From NCBI GenBank assembly GCA_023091735.1, contig JALKBU010000333.1, forward strand, positions 1 through 47,593: a DNA stretch of 47,593 nt, read 5' to 3'. Positions 1 to 10,446 of this stretch are shown piece after piece. The stretch is from Trichomonas tenax (Eukaryota > Parabasalia > Trichomonadida > Trichomonadidae). The first letter of the stretch is position 1. The number at the start of each line of letters is the position of its first letter. The notes beneath the pieces were generated by a model. It ran no database searches, was not told the origin of the DNA, and worked only from the letters and a program-made list of their open reading frames with translations. Both the position numbers and the translations under genes were made by a program.

Positions 1-343
1 CCACTTACACCACTGGATAGACAACTATCAATATGTACATGAAAGTACTTTCAAATCGAAAAAATATTGATCAGATAAAAAGTTATGAAGGTCGCGGGAC
101 TACACCGCAGAAGGAAAAATACTGCCATTGAAATGTTTTAAGAAAGATTGAACTTCCGGAGTTATGTTGTTAATTAATGAGCTCGAGAATTCTCCTCCAA
201 AATGGGAATTAATTTAATCACCTTATATGTTTTGTCACTTCATAAACATTTTTGATCAGTTTTCCATTTTGATGGACAAAGCATAATTAGTATAAAGATT
301 TATTTATAGATTGAATAATAACATACAAACAAAATAAAGTTAT
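1..343. other. Intergenic, 3' flank of the TTL-like gene
   Basis: AT-rich sequence. I see no reading frame, RNA gene or repeat. It includes the 3' untranslated side of the minus-strand gene that follows. Confidence 0.5.
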
Positions 344-1582
344 CTATTTCGGCTGATCAGCTAAGTTGAATCCAGGCATGTTTTCGATTGGTTGCATTTC
401 ACCAATTTTTCTTGCTATTTCCCAGTTTCTCGAGTTTGGGTTCTCTGGGTTTGGATACGCGCGTTCGAATAGCGAATTCTGCAAAACATCTCTTCTTGCT
501 TCTTGGACTCCAGCAGTGATAGATGGCGTCATTTTTACAAAGTTAGTCCATGAGCTTTTATCCCATGACCATTTTCTAGAATTGACTGCAATCTGTGCTT
601 GTTCCATTGGACAAGCAATTCTCACAGCATCTCTTATCATTCCTACTTTCATGCGGCGTTCTTTTCCTCTATAATAGTCTAATGATGGACGTCTGTTAAC
701 TTCCATGATCCAAGGATCAAAATTCTTATCAAGCAATATATCAAAACCTAATATTTGGAAACACCGTGGGTATCCCAAGTTCGGGCAATACCACTTCTCT
801 GCTTCTGACAGTGTTTTGTGTGCAGCAATGATTGTTAAAACAATTGCATTATCAATTCTTTGCCATAATTCTTTCATCGAGATTCCATCCTTCTCTATTT
901 GCTTGGTGATGTCAGAAACAAGTTGCGAGACTTTGCTGATGTCTGCGTTAGAATTCGCGCGATTTATAGTGACGTTACTTAATTGTCCAAATTTTGATTC
1001 TGTTGTGATCTCTTCTGAGCAAAATCTAGCTAATCCATTCCTATATACGTAGATTTCTAATGGATTTAACGATGCAACTAAAACGTATAATCTTAAATCA
1101 AATTTTGTGTTGTTAATCAAGTAAGAATTGATGTATTCTTGGACAACTGCAAGTGCACAGTCTTCTTTTATCGTGATTTCTGATTTTGGCTTAAATATTA
1201 TAATTCCGGATCCTTGTGATGAAGAATCGGGCTTGTAAATATACGTTTTGTCGCCTGCTTCGACTGCATTTTTGAATTCTTGGTATTGTGCTGGTAAAAT
1301 GAATGTCTTTGGCATAAATGTGTAAATTGAAGGGATATTGTTTTGCATTCTTTGCAGCAAATACGCAAAAGGCGCTTTCCTGCATAGAGCACTGATGCAC
1401 GGAATGCGATTTACGATCTGCCACGCAGATAAATGCGAAAAATAATCACATTCACGCAACGAATCGTGCCATATCAGTATAGCAGTGCCATCGTTGTCCT
1501 CTGAAGAGACTCCGATCTCTTGCATCGCTTCGTAAACAGATCTGAAACACGGTTGCTCATATCGAACGCTTATTCCAAGCAT
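344..1582 (-). CDS. Tubulin-tyrosine ligase-like (TTLL) protein
   Basis: 412-residue protein of the TTL/TTLL family, ATP-grasp ligases that add amino acids (often glutamate) to tubulin tails in flagellar and cytoskeletal microtubules. Seen in the sequence: an ATP-binding block around residues 115-127 (IYKPDSSSQGSGI, with K117), the KFDLRLYVLV strand near 160-169, a reduced form of the usual H-L-T-N block (LSNVTIN near 201-207) and the metal-binding end block near 286-311 (FDILLD then MEVNRRPSLD, with D291, E304 and N306). All core ATP-grasp residues I can judge are present, so it should be active. Family members vary between glutamylation and glycylation, and I cannot tell which applies. The ATG is the first in frame. 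No clear TCA-pyrimidine initiator precedes it; the context is AATCAAATG. A trichomonad, with several flagella and a large microtubule cytoskeleton, would use many such enzymes. Confidence 0.9.
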   Translation of the reverse strand: MLGISVRYEQPCFRSVYEAMQEIGVSSEDNDGTAILIWHDSLRECDYFSHLSAWQIVNRIPCISALCRKAPFAYLLQRMQNNIPSIYTFMPKTFILPAQYQEFKNAVEAGDKTYIYKPDSSSQGSGIIIFKPKSEITIKEDCALAVVQEYINSYLINNTKFDLRLYVLVASLNPLEIYVYRNGLARFCSEEITTESKFGQLSNVTINRANSNADISKVSQLVSDITKQIEKDGISMKELWQRIDNAIVLTIIAAHKTLSEAEKWYCPNLGYPRCFQILGFDILLDKNFDPWIMEVNRRPSLDYYRGKERRMKVGMIRDAVRIACPMEQAQIAVNSRKWSWDKSSWTNFVKMTPSITAGVQEARRDVLQNSLFERAYPNPENPNSRNWEIARKIGEMQPIENMPGFNLADQPK

Positions 1583-2893
1583 TTGATTTACATCTATGTC
1601 AAAATAATTTTGCGCTCAGGACAGATGGAGTCACAACTCCCATTGTCATTCGAACTGTCCTATGTCCTTGAAACGGCATGGACAATTCGATATCTGGCCA
1701 TAATATTTTATTATTTCCATCAGGAAATTGATTGTCATAGCCGAGATATAAATCGTAATTGAAGAAATAAGTGCAGAATGCAAGAAATAGTGTTCGCTTT
1801 TACTTTATATCACTCATTGTATGCACTCAAGTACAATGCAGTTATATTTAGCTTCATAATTACGAAATAATTCAAATTAAATTCCTTTATTCGACAAATT
1901 AATAAATGTGATTTTTTGTTTTCATTACAGTCAACCCAATGATTGATAAAAGACATAGACAATAGTTACCGTATATAATAGATACAGTATTGATTATAAT
2001 AACATTAGTAGATAGATGATTTTCGATGATAAAAATATTATCAAATAATCCTGTCAAGAAATACAAAAGATAAAAGCATATGATAAAAATATTTTTATAA
2101 GATTAAAATGAAATTGTCCAGTAAGATATTACTGATTGTTAGTGTATATTTAATTTCTCAAGAATTGAGAAAATGGTATGAGGTCATGCATGAATTCGTT
2201 GATGAAGAGAACCGAAAGTACTCAGTTTCCTATCAGCAGACACTAATTTAATAAATTTTTCTAATTTAGCTGCACGAAAAAGAATCATCATTATTTTTGG
2301 GAGAATAACACACAGAGCTTATGTGTGAACATTTGAAATACTTTTTTCCAAAAAAAGCTAAAAAAGCATATTTGTGATTAGATTTACATATTTATCATCG
2401 ACAACAACATATTTTACGTTATAAAAATGCTATACAATGGGAATATAATATATTATAATGAGTAAAACACATCATGGCAAATCAATGTTTTTGATGTAAG
2501 ATATATCTAATATTTTAATGAAATATCGACTTTGTTAGCTAATTCTTTAATATATCATGCACAACAGGATTTTGTACATTGGAGTTCAATAACTTAGCAA
2601 AAAGTTAATCCAGTGAGTCAAAAAACGAGTTTCGCCGACTTTGCGTATCAATTTTAGACAAGCCAGGTCTGAAGTCCACTTTTGGTCAATAAAAAGTGCT
2701 CTTGTGATGAATGTGAACAATTATCTAAATCCTATATCAAAAAGTATGATATCTCAGCGGATTTTAGCGAATTAATAGTTTGAAATTTTTTCAAGATAAA
2801 AGGGTTTGTAAAGTGACATATTTTTGTATTTTCTGTCATGTAAGTGTCAAAAATTTATTAAATGTTATTTTTAAATATTTTTAACGTACATTA
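1583..2893. other. Intergenic, nothing coding seen
   Basis: 1.3 kb of AT-rich DNA between the divergently transcribed TTL-like and coiled-coil genes. No frame above background and no clear repeat were found. Both promoters must lie at its two ends. Confidence 0.45.
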
Positions 2894-4234
2894 ATGAGTG
2901 AGAAAATCTATGTGATCAGGCGGAAGATCACAAAGATTCAGCCCATGCCTATTCCAGACTCGACTTTTAGAGCACCATCCGCAAGGAGAATCGCGCCACA
3001 AGAACCAATTCCTACGACAGAATATTTTGAAAGATTATCTCGTGCAAAGCCTCAACCAGAAGAGGAAGAACTCGAAGAAATTCCGACATACACAAACCCT
3101 CCACCTGAGTATCAGGAAGTGGACTTCAGAGTTACACACAGTCAGCTACAAAGAAACGAATTTATCATTAACAAGCATATAAAGCGCGAAAAAGAGTTGA
3201 AAGACGCTGAGCCAGTCGAATTTAACAAGTGGCAACGAAAAATGCAGCAAAAAGACGAAGATGAGAAAAAGGAATTACTTCAGCAACGACATTTAGAGCT
3301 CGATAAGTGCAGAAAACGCGCAAAGAAGGCCAAAGAGAACCTTATTAAGCAGCAGCTAAACAATGGTACACAAATTCGTGAAGAAATTCGTCAACAACTC
3401 GAAAAAACTCAAGCAGAAATCGATGCTGAAATGGACGAAATAAAGCGTCTCAAGCGTGAAGTGGTTGATGGAGCACCTATAGCTGTTGCTAAAATGATAA
3501 GAAAGAACAGAGAAGAAACGAAACAAATGAAAGAACAATACAGAAATGATTTAAGATTAATCAAGCGCCAGGAAACACAGGACAGAGAAGCAGTCGTTGC
3601 ACACGCAAAGCAAGTTCGTGAAGATGCAAAGAATCACAAATTAACGAACAGAGATCGATATGTTGCACCTGTTTCAATAACAAAAAGCAAGTTCTTAGCG
3701 GATTTAACAGATGAAGAAACAGCGAAATTACGTGCTGACAATCTCGCAACCGAGAAGCAGAAAGTCAGGGATTTAATAGAAATGCATCGCAAGGCGAAAG
3801 AAGGCAAAATCAATCACATGATTGAATTACTCAACAAAGAAGCAGAATACAGAGCGAAAAATGAAGAAGAACGTGAAAGACAAAGACAAATCAAGAAAGA
3901 AAACGAAATGAAAGAACGCGAAAGAAAGGAAAAAGAAGAAGCGGAAAAGATGCTTACTTTAGAAAGAAAATTGGAGAAAAAGAGAGAAACGAGAATTAAA
4001 GAGGCAGAAGAGGCAGAAGAACACATGAAACAAATTCAAGCACGCAACAGATATCTCGCATTGAATAAGAAAGCAATGAAAGAGAAAGCATTCCATGCAA
4101 AGACGAAAGGAAATCTGCGCACTGCTAAAGAAAGACAAGTGTCACAATTGAAAGAAGAAGAAAAGAATACTCAGCCAAAAAAGAAGAAAATTGAACCAGA
4201 ATTAACGAATCTTAAAAGCCTATTAGGACTTTGA
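2894..4234 (+). CDS. Coiled-coil protein, possibly axonemal (CFAP99-like?)
   Basis: 446-residue, very charged protein. Residues about 1-85 are proline-rich and non-helical (several P-x-P and PTTE-like stretches). From about 86 to 425 it is an almost continuous Lys/Glu/Arg/Gln helix with EFNKWQRKMQQKDEDEKKEL near 109-128 and repeated E-x-x-R-x-R-Q patterns, resembling trichohyalin-plectin-homology-type ciliary proteins. The EFNKWQRKM block brings to mind the flagella-associated protein CFAP99, but that is from memory and unverified. A role in the flagellum or other microtubule structure is an inference. The frame starts at the first ATG after an AT-rich leader. An AATAAA lies a few bases after the TGA stop. 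Codon use is even throughout and no lesions are visible. Confidence 0.8.
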   Translation: MSEKIYVIRRKITKIQPMPIPDSTFRAPSARRIAPQEPIPTTEYFERLSRAKPQPEEEELEEIPTYTNPPPEYQEVDFRVTHSQLQRNEFIINKHIKREKELKDAEPVEFNKWQRKMQQKDEDEKKELLQQRHLELDKCRKRAKKAKENLIKQQLNNGTQIREEIRQQLEKTQAEIDAEMDEIKRLKREVVDGAPIAVAKMIRKNREETKQMKEQYRNDLRLIKRQETQDREAVVAHAKQVREDAKNHKLTNRDRYVAPVSITKSKFLADLTDEETAKLRADNLATEKQKVRDLIEMHRKAKEGKINHMIELLNKEAEYRAKNEEERERQRQIKKENEMKERERKEKEEAEKMLTLERKLEKKRETRIKEAEEAEEHMKQIQARNRYLALNKKAMKEKAFHAKTKGNLRTAKERQVSQLKEEEKNTQPKKKKIEPELTNLKSLLGL

Positions 4235-4794
4235 ATTGTTTGGTAAATAAATGTATGTAATTTATTTTAACTGTTAGTTTTGATAGATAGCAGTTCTATT
4301 TTCGCATAATATTTGATAAAATTGAAGAGATCTAAAAAATTCATTAAAAAAGACTATAATTTCATTATGCAAACTTAATAAAATCATTGAAATGAAATAA
4401 AATACATCCAATTGCTATATATTTCTCATCATCAAAGTTATATGAAACTTGAATAAGAAAGATTGTTGAGAGAAAATAGCATATAATTTCACACACCTTG
4501 GTCTATACTTCATTGTTTCATCGTTATGACATAATTTCTGTTTAAAACGTATGAAATTTCATTAATTCATACAATGTTAAGCTAATCAGTCCAAGGTAGA
4601 ACACTTTACATCAAAAGACATAATAATCCGCTACAATAGTCACAGAATCATTATTTTTGGTTTCTTGTAGGAGATTTTCTAAACTTGACAATTTTATTTG
4701 TCAAATGTTTGTGTAGAGGTAGGTCGTCGAAGCCAAATCCAAGAGAATTGGCTCAAATTCTTATCATATGTTCGCTGCCCCATATGCATCATTT
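4235..4794. other. Intergenic with a small hairpin
   Basis: AT-rich. It contains a 7-bp perfect inverted repeat, TTGACAA and TTGTCAA, near 4686-4705. No gene is seen. Confidence 0.4.
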
Positions 4795-4795
4795 T

Positions 4796-4816
4796 ATACT
4801 AGAAAATTTCTAGTAT
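4796..4816. repeat. 21-base palindrome, 10-bp arms
   Basis: Arms ATACTAGAAA and TTTCTAGTAT pair perfectly around a single central A. It overlaps the ATG of the small ORF at 4815 and could be a regulatory hairpin or the relic of an element end. Confidence 0.6.
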
Positions 4817-5036
4817 GCTTGTGGATTTTCATGATTTTCAGCCAACAATGACAAAATTTTGTCCGAATGCTTTAGCAGGGGAGTGGAGAAAAATAAGGGG
4901 TAAAACATTCACAGATGAAAAAGTGCATGATATTCCAAGTCAATCAACAAAAGAAGCATCATGGGCTCAACTGCGGGACCAAGCCACCATAAATCTGATA
5001 AATCAATCGGTAGTAGCTTTTAAACTAAATCCTTAA
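4815..5036 (+). CDS. Small hypothetical ORF (73 aa), doubtful
   Basis: A 73-residue frame of ordinary composition (contains LAGEWRKIRGKTF near 20-32) with no recognised domain. It starts inside the palindrome at 4796-4816 and ends at a second palindrome, AATGATGATCATCATT at 5035-5050. No initiator motif was found. The following 350 bases keep codon-like stretches in mixed frames, so this may be a scrap of a decayed gene or element rather than a working gene. I do not recognise it. Confidence 0.25.
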   Translation: MLVDFHDFQPTMTKFCPNALAGEWRKIRGKTFTDEKVHDIPSQSTKEASWAQLRDQATINLINQSVVAFKLNP

Positions 5037-5050
5037 TGATGATCATCATT
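5035..5050. repeat. 16-base perfect palindrome
   Basis: AATGATGATCATCATT reads the same on both strands. It overlaps the stop codon of the small ORF. The stretch from here to 5420 holds nothing else I can support. Confidence 0.6.
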
Positions 5051-5420
5051 CTAGCATTGACGAAACAATAATTTACAGACTCAATATTGATTTCATATGG
5101 CATATTGCAGGAAATCGGTGCGAATTCAGAATAAGAGCAACAGAAAGAATCAGGAATCTCGGGCTTTAATTTTGCTGGCGAAGAATTCTCTGAAAATCAT
5201 CAGGCAGACTTTGCTCTGAAACTCTAAAGGCAGACATTGCTAAGCAAGCTACAATTTCCAATTCAAACAAGCATATCAAAATTTCGGACTAATTTCTCAT
5301 TTCCTATAATCAAATGATTTCATCAAATATTACAATATTGGTGTGGTTAACAAGAATAACAATAGTCTTTAGATAGTAGTATAGTGAATAATAAAATCAA
5401 CTTAAACTGCATGTAGATGA

Positions 5421-6526
5421 TTAATTAAAATCTTCTACAGTTAGTGGGATATCTCGTCCAACAGCATAATACGGATCTTTCTTTGACATCCGATGCTGCT
5501 TATGTGCTTCTATTTGATCTAGAATTTGCTTATATGATGGAACAGCTTTAACAACAACATTATCAGTCATGAAAAGCTTCAGCAAAATTCGCGCTTTGAC
5601 AAGTTCCTCTTTCAAATTTTGATTAAACTTACCACGAACATTTCGGAGAACAGAAATTATCCTCTCCACGTCGGCCTCGGAAGAGGAAATTGCCATCATC
5701 TTGAGTGCAATGTCTTTGATTGCATTGAAGTCCTTATCTGCAGATTTCCAAAATTTATCAGTTAGTAAACGCAGATCTGCGATTGAGGATGCTATCTTCA
5801 CTTTGGAAGATAAAGTTTGAATAAGCTTGAGCATAAGCATCAAATAAAACTTTCTTTTTCCTTTCTTATAATATCTTGCTTCAGCCCTGAGTTGGAACAT
5901 AGTCAGCATGAACTGATAGAAATCCATATTTTCGACTTCTTGAGCAGGAATTGTTGCCCATAAACCAAGATTTCGTCTAAGAACATTCTCTTGTTGGTTA
6001 TCAGCTGGATATGATTGTTCATCATCTGGCTCCTCAACATACTCATCTTCATTGAGGTCAGGCATCCTTTGCTCTTCAGATCTCAACAAATTGTTCCCAA
6101 GTTGCATCCTCAGGTGGGGGTCCAGTCTTCTGAAAGTTGAATAAAGAGGAATTAGACGGATAGGTGGAAGTGAGTATTCGGTGTTTTGGTTTTTAGATTT
6201 CAAGCTTTCAGCGCGGCCCCAGGGAGTCAGTCCAAATGCGAATTTCATAAGTGCGTAGTTTCCTTGATTGTCGAAGACATCTTTAAGCTCGCAAAATTAA
6301 TGTAAACAACTAAAAAAAGTAAAGTGTCATCATTAAATATTGTGGTTTGGTTAGTCACTGCATCATAAGGAACTGTAAAAGTGCAATCGTGGATTTTAAA
6401 TTTAGTTGGTTTCGCAAAGTAGCATCGATAATACTTTTTTGTAAAAGGATCAACATGAGTGCAAGTGCAATAGTAATAAGTACGATTTAATTCATATTTG
6501 TTTGTCTGTTTTGGCTGATATTTCAA
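5421..6526 (-). pseudogene. Decayed hAT-family transposase
   Basis: Two minus-strand frames, 5421-6248 (275 residues from an ATG) and 6245-6526 (93 residues, no ATG), overlap by four bases in different frames. The larger frame carries the hAT C-terminal dimerisation region near residues 165-222, with the signature SSSEADVERIISVLR starting at residue 188. The smaller frame is Cys/His-rich (YYYCTC near 17-22, then a C near 34 and H-D-C near 46-48) and may be a remnant of a DNA-binding zinc finger. The RNase-H-like catalytic core that should lie between them (about 300-400 residues with the D-D-E triad) is absent, so it cannot transpose by itself. A hAT relic with an internal deletion and a frameshift fits best. 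Domestication of the dimerisation module is a less likely alternative. Confidence 0.75.
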
Positions 6527-6731
6527 ATCTGCCTAGACTCTATATTTCAGTACTTGGATTAATTTGGACCTGCTCGGAATTGGTGGGTATCTTTTACCAT
6601 CAACTTCCGTCCAATTATCAAAGTAATGAGTAAGATCTCTGGCTTCAATACTAATTTTTTGAATGAAAATTTTAGCATGGCTGTCTTAACGATAAGGGTA
6701 AAATTGAACAATCTGTCTTCATAATGGGTAA

Positions 6732-6830
6732 AATTGAATCTGTCCTGGCACGTTAAAACAAAACGAATAGACTTCTGGATTTTAAACAAGTGTGTTCAAT
6801 TTGTCCTAACGTGCTAGGACAGATTCAATT
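6732..6830. repeat. 24-bp inverted repeat with 51-base loop
   Basis: Arm 6732-6755 (AATTGAATCTGTCCTGGCAC... ) and arm 6807-6830 pair at 23 of 24 positions. The left arm is preceded by a near-direct repeat, GGTAAAATTGAACAATCTGTC, at about 6696-6716. It lies upstream of the hAT relic and may be an element end, a small MITE or a hairpin. Confidence 0.65.
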
Positions 6831-7532
6831 TTTTGACACCCAATCAAATGATTGATATACATTGTGTCTCTAATATAAATTAAATTTGTCGATTTAAAAT
6901 TGTTTGAAAACGAAGATTTTCGGCACTTTTCTCATTTCAAAATAAAAAAAAGTTTTAGTAAATATTAACTTTATCAGACAGAACATAATCTAGGTCGGAC
7001 AGGTATCGTCCAAACATTCACAAGCATATTTCTAGTGAGGCGCGTAAAAAACCAGTCCACCTATTTCTAGATAAGAGCACATAAAGATTAAAAACTTTTG
7101 GTTGTTGATTTTTTTGTGAAAATTTCGAATTTGTAAAATGAAAAAATAACTCCAGAGCATTGATTTATAATTATCAGAGAGTTGAAATCAATGGAAATAT
7201 CAAGATTTTAATTGGATTATGACAAAAATAGCAAGTTTACATTTTTTACACGGCAAAATGGCAAAAAATATTATTTAGTATTTCGACAACTAACAACTAA
7301 AAATATTCCGAATGTGATTCCATAAATATTGCAGATGTATGAACAATGGTATTTCCAAGACACAAATAAAATTCTAACTTTTCCATCAATATCCCAATAA
7401 CCGACCAGAATTTTTTCTTAATTTTTCCACCACTTTTTTGTGAACGATCTAAATTTTTTTGATATTTATAAAGCAAAACATATGATGATATCTGATGTTA
7501 TTTTTCGCTAATATCACACAAATTTTTTGACT
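6831..7532. other. Intergenic, nothing clear
   Basis: AT-rich sequence with no supported gene, running up to the promoter of the small ORF at 7546. Confidence 0.4.
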
Positions 7533-7537
7533 TCATT
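7533..7537 (+). promoter_or_regulatory. Trichomonad initiator (TCATT)
   Basis: TCATT matches TCA-pyrimidine-A/T. The presumed +1 A at 7535 lies 11 bases before the ATG at 7546, within the usual short trichomonad leader. This is the main reason to believe the small ORF. Confidence 0.55.
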
Positions 7538-7545
7538 TTTCAAAA

Positions 7546-7869
7546 ATGAAGAGAGGAAGACCGACAAATCACATGTCAGTCAAGTGGTTAACGTTCACAC
7601 AAGGAAACAAAGAGATGTTCTTCGAGCTCGATAAAGGCAAACTCACGAGTGGAAAGAATTTCCATCCACATCATGTCAAAATACTCGAAAAAGCTAAGGA
7701 TGATCCTGTCATTAAGATCGAAGATGTTCCTGCTCCATCAAACGAAATCACATCTCCAGCAGAAATGCAAGATTTCGACGTTCCAACACCACCATTCGAC
7801 TATTTCGCAGTTGAAGTCCAATACCCTATACAGGATCCATTCTCAGATCATTTTTTGTATGATCTCTAA
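7546..7869 (+). CDS. Small protein with AT-hook-like N terminus
   Basis: 107-residue protein. The N terminus, MKRGRPTN, holds a K-R-G-R-P core like an AT-hook, a minor-groove DNA-binding motif. The rest has a compact middle (VKWLTFTQGNKEMFFELDKG near 13-32) and an acidic, Pro/Asp/Phe-rich tail (about 58-107) like an activation or interaction tail. I do not recognise the family. A small chromatin or transcription-related protein is a guess from composition. The start is supported by the initiator at 7533-7537. Codon use resembles the longer genes nearby. A short frame on the same strand (7649-7903) is an overlap and not a separate gene. Confidence 0.6.
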   Translation: MKRGRPTNHMSVKWLTFTQGNKEMFFELDKGKLTSGKNFHPHHVKILEKAKDDPVIKIEDVPAPSNEITSPAEMQDFDVPTPPFDYFAVEVQYPIQDPFSDHFLYDL

Positions 7870-8527
7870 GTTGTTTTCGTTAGATATAAAGGTTGTATTT
7901 TGATATTTTGGTCTGACCTAACTTTTGTTTTTCATTAGGCTAGATTGTTCCATACATCAATGTCTGCATATGCATTGATTGTTTGGGCGTATCTTTGAGA
8001 TTTCGTCATATTTATTTGTTTATTGCAATGAATGTGATATGATTAGACACATAGAATCATCAAAACTCACCATCGCTATGTGATGTGGACGGTATCGTTC
8101 GTCATGTAGGAAACAATTTTTATTGATCGAGAATCAACAAGCTTTAGAGGGTTTGTTGTATCAGATTATTGAACATTACATCCGGAACACCATTTCATTC
8201 TTTATTTAAACATTTGATTTTTGATTTACAGATTGGTGGTGAAATTGTAAAAGAATCAAGTCTTTTCAACTATAAAATCCAATATCACTTGGTTCAAACC
8301 CACGGATTTATCACTTAATGTATGTCAAATACGATAATATATTTAATTCAAATTAATTTTTTTGCTCAAAATCAATCACAGCACATGAAACTCAAAAGAA
8401 CTCCACGATGTTTAGAAATTAGGTTAATTAGTTTTCTACTGTTTCTGTTATTTCTATAAAAATATAATATTTTAATGTTCAAATCAAAATTCTATAAAAG
8501 CATACATTATTACACAATAGACTTAGC
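7870..8527. other. Intergenic between convergent genes
   Basis: 3' flanks of the AT-hook-like gene (+) and the ZIP gene (-). AT-rich, with no supported gene or repeat. Confidence 0.45.
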
Positions 8528-9424
8528 TTAATCCTCTTCTGGGTTGAGCATTTCAACAATTGCGATGAGAAGCATCCACAATACGCCGAGAAGGAACATT
8601 CCGAAGTGCCATCCCTTCTCACCACATCCCCACTGAGACTTGTGCTCAAACATTTCAGACCATTCGTGTGCTCCGACAAATAAGAATGTTCCAGCTGAAA
8701 AAGCAGCGATAAAACCGAGGACAATTTCATTTTCGACGTGTTTTGTAAGCACTACACCACTAATCAAACCAATTGGTGTCATAATAGTATAGAAGAAAAC
8801 TAAAATCCAGAATAACCACTTCGTTGGCTTATCTTTGAGGATAATAATAGAAAGTGCGAATGCTTCAACAGGCTTATGACCAACAATCGCGAAGAAAATT
8901 GCCATGACACCATCAAGTGTTTTCATAATGCCCAAAGCAAGTCCTTCGATAGCAGAGTGTACGTCCATGATAATGTAGAGTGAAATCGTAGGTATTGTCA
9001 TGTTCCTATTCGTTGTTCCGTACATGTCATTATTTTCATTGCTCTTTTCTTCGCTATTACTTACCAACAAGTTGGCGTTAAGCGACTGGTGTTCGTGGTG
9101 GTCGTGCCCCTTGTGATCGTGGTTGTGTCCAAGCAAGAATTCTTCGTCGTGTTCTCCATAAGAAAACAATTCGACGGCTGTAAGTAAAACGAACGTAGAA
9201 ATAGCAACAGCAGGAGCAAGAGGATACTTAATGCGATCAGCAAGTTCTTCAAAAGAGTCCGCTAACAAGTGTGCTAAGCCAGCACCAAGAAAAACGCCAC
9301 CAGCGAGCGCTTCGAGACGAGATTGCCACTTAATCTGTTTAATACATAACGGGAGTGCGCTGCCAATGATGGTTGTGATCCATATAACAGCAGCAGAAAT
9401 GTACTTAAGATATTCAAGCTTCAT
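8528..9424 (-). CDS. ZIP-family metal (zinc/iron) transporter
   Basis: 298 residues when started at the Met at 9424. ZIP proteins carry Zn2+, Fe2+ or related ions into the cytosol across plasma or organelle membranes. Seen: about eight hydrophobic segments; a His-rich loop between TM3 and TM4 (HNHDHKGHDHHEHQ, about 99-112); the TM4 signature HSAIEGLALG (H156, E160); and the TM5 signature HKPVEAFALS (H183, E187), which supply the binuclear metal site. Length is typical of short ZIP1-3-like members. The reading frame is open 16 codons further up, but the minus-strand TCACA initiator (9436-9432) lies only 10 bases before this Met and inside that extension, so the shorter start is chosen. The substrate metal cannot be told from sequence. 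Confidence 0.93.
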   Translation of the reverse strand: MKLEYLKYISAAVIWITTIIGSALPLCIKQIKWQSRLEALAGGVFLGAGLAHLLADSFEELADRIKYPLAPAVAISTFVLLTAVELFSYGEHDEEFLLGHNHDHKGHDHHEHQSLNANLLVSNSEEKSNENNDMYGTTNRNMTIPTISLYIIMDVHSAIEGLALGIMKTLDGVMAIFFAIVGHKPVEAFALSIIILKDKPTKWLFWILVFFYTIMTPIGLISGVVLTKHVENEIVLGFIAAFSAGTFLFVGAHEWSEMFEHKSQWGCGEKGWHFGMFLLGVLWMLLIAIVEMLNPEED

Positions 9425-9431
9425 TCTTAAA

Positions 9432-9436
9432 TGTGA
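9432..9436 (-). promoter_or_regulatory. Trichomonad initiator (TCACA) of the ZIP gene
   Basis: Reads TCACA on the minus strand with its A+1 at 9434, ten bases before the chosen ATG. It decides the start codon of the ZIP gene. Confidence 0.6.
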
Positions 9437-9990
9437 CAAAAAAATTTTAGGGAAAAATTTATTTTCGTTCAATTTAAGGGATCAACTTTTCGCATTTTAC
9501 TGATTTTTGGATATAAAATAAGAATATAATAAATATGGTGAATTTTAGTTCAAAATTCTGTGAAAACAAAACAATGGTAGCTCGGTTGCATTGGTGCTAC
9601 TGTTGCTATCATTTTCTGATGCTATAGTCATGTGTTGGCAGTAAAAATTTGAAAATTATCTTATATGATCATTCAAAATATGAATTAAGATCGATAACCA
9701 GAATTGATTTCACTTCCACTTGGGCTTCTTAGCAAGTTCCCAAAGCGCTTGTTCGCTGAATCATGTTTTTGTCTTGGAAAATTTCAAAAATTATAAAATT
9801 TCACTCACGCAAACATATCCTAGACTATAAATTTGATGTGAAAGGAGCCGTAATTGTATGCGTCACACGATTGAGCTTGTTCAATCAAATATATAAATGT
9901 ACTTCAGATATTATTTTGAATGCTTTGACGTATTTTAGATGTAGCACAATCAATATAGCTATTTTGCAGCAAAAAAATATTTGAATATGC
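9437..9990. other. Intergenic, nothing clear
   Basis: AT-rich upstream flank of the ZIP gene. No supported gene. Confidence 0.35.
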
Positions 9991-10003
9991 ACAAAATTCT
10001 TAA

Positions 10004-10362
10004 GTGCGTATAATTCTGAGTACGCACACTTTGAAGACAAAATATAAATTGAACGGGTCTGGTCGATTTATAGAACTTATTCGGCCTGTGCGTACTATCA
10101 ATTATGCGCACCATACAAAAAATTCGGTGAGTTTTCAAATTGAACACGCACTATGGATTATTGATAGGAAAGTAATATATTTTATGACTGATTCTATGGC
10201 AAGAGCTATTATGAAGTATATTTACCGTTTAATGAAACTTCCATTTTAACTTTGTCTGCCTTTAATAAAAAATTATTTTTATTTTACCAATCGCAAGTGC
10301 GTAACGGTTTTACCTATGTCCAAAAAATACGCCATTGGAAAATGCGTAAGTGCCGCATACTT
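10004..10362. repeat. GTGCGTA-rich cluster with small palindromes
   Basis: The 7-mer GTGCGTA or its complement recurs: 10004-10010, 10021-10027 (inverted, 10-base spacer), 10088-10094, a near copy at 10103-10111 (inverted), 10297-10303, and related TGCGTA and GCATAC forms near 10343-10362. CpG-bearing 7-mers are rare in such AT-rich DNA, so the clustering is unlikely to be chance. No gene is associated; its role is unknown. Confidence 0.5.
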
Positions 10363-10446
10363 ATTTGGTGAGATATGATATGCATAATAATCATTACAAA
10401 ATGTATTTTTTTTCCCAAAATTAATTTTTTATCCAATGAAATGATA

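Noticed and set aside
9763..10249. Short plus-strand frames near the GTGCGTA cluster
   Set aside because: Ordinary chance lengths for AT-rich DNA, with no initiator or protein-like composition.
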